From contig JAVIAB010000157.1 of the NCBI GenBank assembly GCA_032433765.1, forward strand, positions 1 through 64,000: a stretch of 64,000 bases of DNA, written 5' to 3'. Within the stretch, counting starts at the first letter, position 1, and the number at the start of each line of letters is the position of its first letter. Under the pieces are notes generated by a model that made no database searches, had not been told where the DNA came from, and saw nothing but the letters and a program-made list of their open reading frames with translations. This DNA comes from Megaustenia siamemsis. Its lineage: Eukaryota > Mollusca > Gastropoda > Stylommatophora > Ariophantidae. Shown in pieces: positions 56,040 to 64,000 of this stretch. A program made the position numbers and the translations under genes.

Positions 56040-57880
56040 AACAGTTTTATATTCTTTCATTTCTTCCTCTCTACAGTTTTATATTCTTTCATTTCTTCCT
56101 CTCTACAGTTTTATATTCTTTCTTTTCTTCCTGTCTACAGTTTTATATTCTTTCATTTCTTCTCTCTACACTTGTACTGCTTCTTTCTTTCTACAAATTT
56201 TCTGTTTTTTTCTCTCCAAAGTTTTATATTCTTCCATTTCTGCATCTCTACACAGTTTTATATTCTTCCATTTCTTCAACTCTACACAGTTTTATATTCT
56301 TCCATTTCTTCAACTCTACACAGTTTTATATTCTTCCATTTCTTCAACTCTACACAGTTTTATATTCTTCCATTTCTCCATCTCTACACAGTTTTATATT
56401 CTTCCATTTCTTCAACTTACACAGTTTTATATTCTTCCATTTCTCCATCTCTACACAGTTTTATATTTTTCCATTTCTTCAACTCTACACAGTTTTATAT
56501 TCTTCCATTTCTTCAACTCTACATAGTTTTATATTCTTCCATTTCTCCATCTCTACACAGTTTTAATTCTTCCATTTCTCCATCTCTACACAGTTTTATA
56601 TTCTTCCATTTCTTCAACTCTACATAGTTTTATATTCTCCCATTTCTTCAACTCTACATAGTTTTATATTCTTCCATTTCTTCAACTCTACACAGTTTTA
56701 TATTCTTCCATTTCTTCAACTCTACATAGTTTTATATACTTCCATTTCTTCAACTCTACATAGTTTTATATTCTTCCATTTCTTCAACTCTACATAGTTT
56801 TATATTCTTCCATTTCTTCAACTCTACATAGTTTTATATTCTTCCATTTCTTCAACTCTACACAGTTTTATATTCTTCTATTTCTTCAACTCTACACAGT
56901 TTTATATTCTTCCATTTCTTCAACTCTACACAATTTTATATTCTTCCATTTCTCCATCTCTACACAGTTTTATATTCTTCCATTTCTCCATCTCTACACA
57001 GTTTTATATTCTTCCATTTCTTCAACTCTACATAGTTTTATATTCTTCCATTTCTTCAACTCTACACAGTTTTATATTCTTCCATTTCTTCAACTCTACA
57101 TAGTTTTATATTCTTCCATTTCTTCAACTCTACATAGTTTTATATTCTTCCATTTCTTCAACCCTACATAGTTTTATATACTTCCATTCTTCAACTCTAC
57201 ATAGTTTTATATTCTTCCATTTCTTCAACTCTACATAGTTTTATATTCTTCCATTTCTGCATCTCTAACAGTTTTATATTCTTCCATTTCTTCAACTCTA
57301 CATAGTTTTATATTCTTCCATTTCTTCAACTCTACATAGTTTTATATTCTTCCATTTCTTCAACTCTACACAGTTTTATATTCTTCTATTTCTTCAAACT
57401 CTACACAGTTTTATATTCTTCCATTTCTTCAACTCTACACAATTTTATATTCTTCCATTTCTCCATCTCTACACAGTTTTATATTCTTCCATTTCTCCAT
57501 CTCTACACAGTTTTATATTCTTCCATTTCTTCAACTCTACATAGTTTTATATTCTTCCATTTCTTCAACTCTACACAGTTTTATATTCTTCCATTTCTTC
57601 AACTCTACATAGTTTTATATTCTTCCATTTCTTCAACTCTACATAGTTTTATATTCTTCCATTTCTTCAACTCTACATAGTTTTATATACTTCCATTTCT
57701 TCAACTCTACATAGTTTTTATTCTTCCATTTCTTCAACTCTACATAGTTTTATATTCTTCCATTTCTGCATCTCTACACAGTTTTATATTCTTCCATTTC
57801 TTCAACTCTACATAGTTTTATATTCTTCCATTTCTTCAACTCTACATAGTTTATATTCTTCCATTTCTGCATCTCTACAC
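56040..57880. repeat. 35-bp pyrimidine-rich minisatellite, about 50 copies
   Basis: The unit is TTATATTCTTCCATTTCTTC then AACTCTACACAGTTT. ATAGTTT, CTCCATCTC and CTGCATCTC variants occur. A block of about 509 bp is duplicated: the rare ACAATTTTATA occurs at 56931 and 57440, and CTGCATCTC at about 57258 and 57767. It shares CTCTACACAGTT with the preceding 26-bp array. Confidence 0.96.
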
Positions 57881-57914
57881 AGTTCTGCTTCTTTCTCTTT
57901 ACAAGTTCTCTGTT

Positions 57915-58245
57915 TCTTCCTCTATGCACAGTTCCCTTTTCCTTACCATTTCTCTTACACTGCAGACAATTCTCTGTTCCTTACCATTTCTCTTACACTC
58001 CAGACAATTCTCTGTTCCTTACCATTTCTCTTACACTCCAGACAGTTCTCTGTTCCTTGCCATCTCTCTTACACTCCAGACAGTTCTCTGTTCCTTACCA
58101 GTTCTCTTACACTCCAGACAATTCTCTGTTCCTTACCATATCTCTTACACCCAGACAGTTCTCTGTTCCTTGCCATTTCTCTTACAGTCCAGACAGTTCT
58201 CTGTTACTTACCATTTCTCTTACACTCCAGACAATTCTCTTACTA
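57915..58245. repeat. 38-bp pyrimidine-rich minisatellite, about 8 copies
   Basis: The unit is TTCTCTGTTCCTTACCATTT then CTCTTACACTCCAGACAG. It shares ACAGTTCTCTGTT with the 26-bp array at 53.9 kb, so the three adjacent arrays look like successive re-amplifications of related sequence. Confidence 0.94.
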
Positions 58246-58365
58246 TTATTATTTTCTGACAGTTTCATGTTCGAGGCTACAGTAATAACATTCTTTATTA
58301 TCACAGTCAGACATCCGACTCCTATAAGACTAATTCATCCATTCTTTTCTACTCCATAATCTGTA

Positions 58366-58925
58366 GGAGCTGAGTGTTGTTACTCGTTGTCATGTTGAAA
58401 TGTGGAGGCATCGTGGGAACTGCATGAGAAGGTCTCCCCTTGTGGGAGCTGAGTGTTGTTACTCGTTGTTATGTTGAAATGTGGAGGCATCGTGGGAACT
58501 GCATGAGAAGGTCTCCCCTTGTGGGAGCTGAGTGTTGTTACTCGTTGTCATGTTGAAATGTGGAGGCATCGTGGGACCTGCATGAGAAGGTCTCCCCTTG
58601 TGGGAGCTGAGTGTTGTTACTCGTTGTCATGTTGAAATGTGGAGGCATCGTGGGAACTGCATGAGAAGGTCTCCCCTTGTGGGAGCTGAGTGTTGTTACT
58701 CGTTGTCATGTTGAAATGTGGAGGCATCGTGGGAACTGCATGAGAAGGTCTCCCCTTGTGGGAGCTGAGTGTTGTTACTCGTTGTCATGTTGAAATGTGG
58801 AGGCATCGTGGGACCTGCATGAGAAGGTCTCCCCTTGTGGGAGCTGAGTGTTGTTACTCGTTGTCATGTTGAAATGTGGAGGCATCGTGGGAACTGCATG
58901 AGAAGGTCTCCCCTTGTGGATTTGA
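58366..58925. repeat. 80-bp minisatellite, 7 near-identical copies
   Basis: Units contain GAGCTGAGTGTTGTTACTCG, TTGAAATGTGGAGGCATCGT and GCATGAGAAGGTCTCCCCTT. Copies 3 and 6 share GGGACCTGC where the others have GGGAACTGC, which suggests duplication in blocks of three. Confidence 0.96.
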
Positions 58926-59019
58926 CTAGCGAGAGATAACTCTCTCATCAACGTCAGGTGACACTAATTGTGTGGGTTCTGTCCCTTGATTCTCATCCAT
59001 TTCCGCTCCTGGCACAGAA

Positions 59020-59690
59020 CGAATTCCTTCTTTTTCTTCTTTCCTTTCTCATCTGCCTTTCAGCGTCGAGGGGAGATATAATTTACGGTCTTTTGATCTT
59101 CTGTTCGCCTCTGCTGCTGTTATGTTTCCTAGTGCTTCTAATATTCCATCGATCCATCTTTTTCGTTGTCGACCATTGGGTCTGGTGTCTCACAACGTTT
59201 GTTGAAGGCTCGTTGTGTTGTGTTTTAATCTTTCTACCTTGTCACGTGGCCAAACCATTTTCTCTGTTGTTTCTTTATATATTCTATGGCGGAGGCTATT
59301 CCTAGCTTTTTTCTTAGTTCTTTATTTCTGATCTTATCTCTCAGACTGTTTCCTGTCATCGTCTAACACATTTCATCTCTGTAGAGGTTATTTTTCTTAT
59401 TGTTCTTGCATCTAGGGTCCAGGACTGGCATTGGTAACACAACGTTGGGATGAAGATTGTATTGTAGAGTGCTCGTTTTGCCTCCAGAGTTATTTCCTTG
59501 TTGGACAATAGTGGTGATAACTGTCCAATGATTTGACAAGCTTTTTTACATCTTGAGTCTATCTCCGCTGTTTGTGAATTATTGTTTGCCACTAGACTTC
59601 CTAGGTATTGAATTCCTCTACTTGTTTTAGTTGTCTGCCTTCTATAGTTAAGGAATTCCAAAACTTATTTATTGAAAGTCGAATCCTTGT
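59020..59690 (-). pseudogene. LINE-A fragment (minus): C-terminal half of RT ORF
   Basis: On the minus strand, LTIEGRQLKQVEEF then a frameshift and YLGSLVANNNSQTAEIDSRC, then LLSNKEITLEAKRALYNTIF, LCYQCQSWTLDARTIRKIT and EMKCVRR, then shifted frames with RSEIKNEELRKKLGIA and KWFGHVTR. It ends in an A-rich run (plus-strand T-rich at 59023-59048). The YLGSL and W.GH..R motifs place it after the RT catalytic core in an RTE-like ORF. It is the same family as 650-1131 and is longer and less decayed. Confidence 0.82.
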
Positions 59691-59699
59691 TCTATTTCT

Positions 59700-60000
59700 C
59701 TTGGTACCTCACTCCCTTGCTGCTGCTATTTTCTCATTCTCTTATTGCTGCTAGTTCCTCATTCTCTTATTGCTGCTATTTCCTCATTCTCTTATTGATG
59801 TTTTTTCCTTATTCTCTTGTTGATGTTATTTCCTCATTCTCTTATCGCTTTTATTTTCTCATTCTCTTATTGATGTTATCTCCTCATTCTCTTTTTCATG
59901 TTATTTCCTCATTCTCTTATTGTTATTATTTTTTATTCTCTTATTGATGTTATTTCCTCATTCTCTTTTTCGTGTTATTTCCTCATTTTCTTATTGATAT
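59700..60000. repeat. 30-bp minisatellite, about 11 copies
   Basis: The unit is TTCTCTTATTGATGTTATTT plus CCTCATT; GCTGCTA, TTGATGTTTT and TTTTTCATG variants. Pyrimidine-rich on the plus strand. Confidence 0.92.
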
Positions 60001-60002
60001 TA

Positions 60003-60345
60003 ATTAAAGTAACAATGATGGTAGATCCCCACAGATCCTAGAAGATCCACGTAACATGTACAATTTATCCGCACAGGTCCTAGAAGATCCAAGTAACATG
60101 GACGATAGATCCCCACAGATCCTAGAAGATCCAAGTAACATGGACGGTAGATCTCCACAGGTCCTAGAAGATCCAAGTAACATGGACAGTTGATCTCCAC
60201 ATGTCCTAGAAGATCCAAGCAACATGGACAGTTGATCCCCACATGTCCTAGAAGATACAAGTAACATGGACAGTTGATCCCCATAGTTCCTAAAAGATTC
60301 AAGAATCAAAGACAGTTGATCCCCACAGGTTCTTGAAGATACTTG
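60003..60345. repeat. 42-bp minisatellite, about 8 copies
   Basis: The unit is CCACAGGTCCTAGAAGATCC then AAGTAACATGGACAGTTGAT. Frame-neutral length gives open minus-strand frames, with no protein features. Confidence 0.94.
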
Positions 60346-60389
60346 TAACTGCACGGGTAAGTGTACACCAACCACACTGAAACGTACAC

Positions 60390-61190
60390 CAAGTTTTTCA
60401 TTTGTTAAAGAAATTGCACACAGCGACCTATATATCGTTGCACTTTATTCTGGTACTGTACGTTATGTCTCGTGGCCAACAATGTCTTAACAAATAATTT
60501 AAATCGCTCCTCCCTGCACCAGAGCTGGAAGTTGTCAGCGACCCACAGCTGACGGCTTGCGCCAGGATCGGTGAACCAAAACCGTCTAGATCCTGCTCCA
60601 TCCCTCCGTGGTGCCTCTAGTAACAGACTAACCTGTCTAGTCTGGCCAAGCGAGCAGGGATCGAAGAGGGAAGACAACCCGGTACTCAAAAATGTCGTGC
60701 TGAAGTCGGATGTGTTGGGCCGAAAGGCGCAAATATAACAGTTGATACTGCAAACCACATCACAACGCAGGCACGTCCACCTAACGTCCTTTTAAGGGCG
60801 GATGACGAAGAGGAATTCTACAGTCAAGGAATACTCTCGAATACTTTAGTCATCGGGCGAACGCAACCAACCACCAAATGTTCGCTGAGACGTGTGACCT
60901 CCTACTCGCAGTGTGCTATTGCTGACGTCAGTGTTTACACATGGCCCATCAACTGATGTTACCTGCCACTGGCTCCGCGTGTCTGTTCACCGCTTCATTC
61001 GTCTGCTAGAATATCGCGCCTATTTCCTGGCACAGTCCGGTGGATATTTCCTGGGATAACTTCTTTTCTAACGTAAACATCGACTGCAATCATCATCAAG
61101 CACCACGCCTGCTGGTGAAGTGATTATCCTTCTATCTTTACGGGGGGATAGTCACCAGTAACGATATTTTGGGGCTTGAAGCTGAAGGGG
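60390..61190 (-). other. Promoter- or LTR-like unique island
   Basis: An 800-bp non-repetitive stretch with higher GC than its surroundings. On the minus strand the order is a perfect CRE (60923-60930), a TTAAAA box (60790-60795), then about 340 bp later an AATAAA (60444-60449). That is the order of U3-R-U5 in an LTR, or of a short promoter-plus-polyA unit. A minus-strand open frame of 117 codons (60758-60405, with GSRRFWFTDPGASRQLW) crosses it. I do not recognise the protein. No flanking LTR-element genes are seen, so a solo LTR, a promoter or an unknown gene remain open. Confidence 0.3.
60923..60930. promoter_or_regulatory. Perfect CRE palindrome TGACGTCA
   Basis: Consensus CREB/ATF site in GCTGACGTCAGTG. 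It is meaningful mainly because it lies in the one GC-richer island between arrays. One 8-bp palindrome can occur by chance in 64 kb. Confidence 0.4.
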
Positions 61191-61204
61191 TGGGCCATCA
61201 TCAT

Positions 61205-61660
61205 CAAGTGCCAGGTCGTGCTTTGTGGGCAGACTTGTCATTGGTTCAACTTCGTGGGCAACAAGATTTGTCATTGGTTTAAGCTTTGTGGGAACAAGAT
61301 TTGTCATTGGTTTGAGATGTGTGGGCAACTTGACTTCTCATTGGTTTAAGCTTTGTGGGCAACAAGACTTGTCATTGGTTTAAGCTTTGTTGGCAACTAG
61401 ACTTGTCATTAGTTTAACTTTGTGGGCCACAACAGTTATCATTGGTTCAAGATTTGTGGGCAACAAGACTTGTCATTGGTTTAAGCTGTGTGGGCAACTA
61501 GATTTGTCATTGGTTTAAGCTTTGTGGGCAACAAGACTTGTCATATGTTTAACTTTGTGGGCAACTAGACTTGTCATATGTTTAACTTTGTGGGCAACTA
61601 GACTTGTCATATGTTTAAGCTTTGTGGGCAACAAGATGTGTCATTGGTTCAAAACTGGGA
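61205..61660. repeat. 34-bp minisatellite, about 13 copies
   Basis: The unit is AAGCTTTGTGGGCAACAAGA then CTTGTCATTGGTTT. AACTAG and CATATG variants, and several length variants at its left end. Confidence 0.94.
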
Positions 61661-61724
61661 GGTCAGTTCTACTTTAAAGAACATGGTCAGTACAAAAACT
61701 TGAGAAATCAAGGATGCAGAACTG

Positions 61725-63108
61725 TAATGTTGGTACAGCCATAGCGTCATCTAAGGTAATGTTGGTACAGCTATAGCGTCATCTAAGGTAATGTTGGTAC
61801 AGCTATAGCGTCATCTAAGATAAAGTTGGTACAGCTATAGCGTCATCTAAGATAAAGTTGGTACAGCTATAGCGTCATCTAAGATAAAGTTGGTACAGCT
61901 ATAGCGTCATCTAAGATAATGTTGGTACAGCAATAGCGTCATCTAAGATAAAGTTGGTACAGCTATAGCGTCATGTAAGATAATGTTAGTACAGCTATAG
62001 CGTCATCTAAGATAAAGTTGGTACAGCTATAGCGTCATCTAAGATAAAGTTGGTACAGCTATAGCGTCATCTAAGATAATGTGGTACAGCTATAGCGTCA
62101 TCTAAGATACAGTTGGTACAGCTATAGCGTCATATAAGATAATGTTGGTACAGCTAAAGCGTCATTGAAGATAATGTTGGTACAGCTATAGCGTCATGTA
62201 AGATAATGTTGGTACAGCTATAGCGTCATGTAAGATAATATTTGTACAGCTATAGCGTCATATAAGATAATGTTGATATAACTATAGCGTCATATAAGTT
62301 AATTTTGGTACAGCTATAGCATCATCTAATATAATGTTGGTACAGCTATATCGTCATATAAGATAATTTTGGTACAACTATAGTATCATTTAATATAATG
62401 TTGGTACAACTATAGCGTCATATAAGATAATGTTCGTACAGCTGTAGCGTCATCTAAGATAATCTTGGTACAGCTATAGCATCATCAAAGATAATGTTGG
62501 TACAAACTATAGCGTCATATAAGATAATGTTGGTACAACTATAGCGTCATCTAATATAATGTTGGTACAACTATAGCGTCATCTAATATAATGTTGGTAC
62601 AACTATAGCGTCATATAAGAAAATGTTGGTACAACTATAGCGTCATATAAGAAAGTGTTGGTACAACTATAGCGTCATCTAATATAATGTTGGTACAACT
62701 ATCGCGTCATCTAATATAATGTTGGTACAACTATAGCGTCATCTAATATAATGTTGGTACAACTATAGCGTCATCTAATATAATGTTGGTACAACTATAG
62801 CGTCATCTAATATAATGTTGGTACAACTATCGCGTCATATAAGTTAATGTTGGTACAAACTATAGCTTCATATAAGTTAATGTTGGTACAACTATAGCGT
62901 CATATAATAAAATGTTGGTACAACTATAGCGTCATATAATAAAATGTTGGTACAACTATAGCGTCATCTAATATAATGTTGGTGCAAATATAGCGTCATA
63001 TAAGTTAATGTTGGTACAGCTATAGCGTCATATAAGTTAATGTTGGTACAACTATCGCGTCGTATAAGTTAATGTTGGTACAACTATAGCGTCATATAAT
63101 AAAATGTT
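61725..63108. repeat. 32-bp minisatellite, about 43 copies
   Basis: The unit is GTTGGTACAGCTATAGCGTC then ATCTAAGATAAT. A clear gradient runs along the array: ACAGCTATAG with AAGATAAAG on the left, ACAACTATAG with ATATAATG in the middle, and ATAAGTTAATG or ATAATAAAATG on the right. Confidence 0.96.
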
Positions 63109-64000
63109 GGTACAACTAAACCAACTTCCCAGTTCACTATCTACATGGTGAACTAAACCAACTTCCCAGTTCACTATCTACATGGTGAACTAAACCAACT
63201 TCCCAGTTCACTATCTACATGGTGAACTAAACCAACTTCCCAGTTCACTATCTACATGGTGAACTAAACCAACTTCCCAGTTCACTATCTACATGGTGAA
63301 CTAAACCAACTTCCCAGTTCACTATCTACATGGTGAACTAAACCAACTTCCCAGTTCACTATCTACATGGTGAACTAAACCAACTTCCCAGTTCACTATC
63401 TACATGGTAAACTAAACCAACTTTAAAGTGCACTATCTACATGGTGAACTAAACCAACTTTAAAGTGCACTATCTACATGGTGAACTAAACCAACTTTAA
63501 AGTGCACTATCTACATGGTGAACTAAACCAACTTTAAAGTGCACTATCTACATGGTGAACTAAACCAACTTTCCAATGCACTATCTACCTGGTGAACTAA
63601 ACCAACTTTCCAATGCACTATCTACATGGTGAACTGAACCAACTTTACAGTGCACTATCTAGCTTGGAACAAAACCAACTTTCAAAACCAACTGCACTAT
63701 CTACCTGGTGAACTAAACCAACTTACAGTGCACTATCTAGCTTATGAACAAAACCAACTTCTCAGTGCACTATCTATCTGGTTAACTAAATCAACTTCTC
63801 ATGCACTATCTACATGGTGAACTAAACCAACTTCCAAGTGCACAATCTAGCTGGTGAACTAAATCAACTTCTTATTGCACTATCTACATGGTGACCTAAA
63901 CCAATATGTCAGTGCACTATCTACATGGTGAACTAAACCAACTTCTCAGTGCACTATCTACTGGTGAACTAAACCAACTCCCCAGTGCACTATCTAGCTG
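63105..64000. repeat. 37-bp minisatellite, about 24 copies, runs off the window
   Basis: The unit is GTGAACTAAACCAACTTCCC then AGTTCACTATCTACATG. In the first eight copies GTTCAC and GTGAAC can pair across TATCTACATG. Later copies have AGTGCAC, which destroys the pairing. The copies diverge toward the right edge of the window, where the array is cut off. Confidence 0.95.

Noticed and set aside
59021..59659. GAATTCC on both sides of the LINE-A fragment as a target-site duplication
   Set aside because: The right copy lies inside the element's own coding sequence (the ORF continues upstream as LTIEGRQLKQ), so it is not a flank.

Overview
This window is animal (metazoan) nuclear DNA, not bacterial. 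The grounds are non-LTR retrotransposon remnants with reverse transcriptase, tRNA-derived SINEs with target-site duplications, a degenerate TTAGGG-type interstitial telomeric tract, a single-exon class A GPCR, and candidate splice-bounded exons. The LINE types (RTE-like ORFs and an I/Nimbus-like ORF with RNase H) and the style of the GPCR suggest a mollusc, perhaps a gastropod. That is inference from family resemblance only.

The dominant feature is tandem repetition. By my rough tally about 46 kb of the 64 kb lies in about 40 minisatellite or satellite arrays with units of 5 to 85 bp, laid almost end to end. The largest is a pentamer satellite at 10.95-22.56 kb. It reads GACTA/GACAC on the left and its reverse complement on the right, with a strand switch near 18,231. 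The left arm carries five copies of a tRNA-derived SINE built into a 1.0-1.26 kb higher-order repeat.

Layout: 0-7.2 kb holds short arrays, a LINE remnant (LINE-A) with a SINE inserted after it, an inverted-repeat element and a possible first exon. 7.2-9.6 kb is a 35-bp array next to an RNase H fragment. 9.7-10.7 kb is a 68-bp array. 10.8-22.6 kb is the inverted pentamer satellite. 22.6-25.4 kb is a 23-bp array split by a LINE-derived 38-bp array and a telomere-like tract. 25.5-28.8 kb holds several arrays. 28.8-32.8 kb is a 20-bp array split by a broken LINE (LINE-B), itself split by a SINE fragment whose tail has expanded into a 42-bp array. 33-38.6 kb holds four arrays. 38.6-42.3 kb is a nearly complete but broken I-type LINE (LINE-D). 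42.3-48.6 kb holds arrays around a candidate exon and an inserted element. 48.67-49.77 kb is the GPCR. 49.8-53 kb holds arrays. 53.0-53.75 kb is a pair of head-to-head LINE fragments (LINE-C). 53.9-59 kb is mostly pyrimidine-rich arrays. 59.0-59.7 kb is a second LINE-A fragment. 60.4-61.2 kb is a promoter- or LTR-like island. 61.2-64 kb is three more arrays.

The most striking theme is that several arrays can be traced by eye to transposable-element sequence: the last codons of LINE-B, the terminal zinc-knuckle segment of LINE-C, a nearby LINE-C segment, and a SINE tail. TE 3' ends therefore look like recurrent seeds for minisatellite birth here. The only near-complete cellular gene I can support is the GPCR, and it carries a one-base frameshift.
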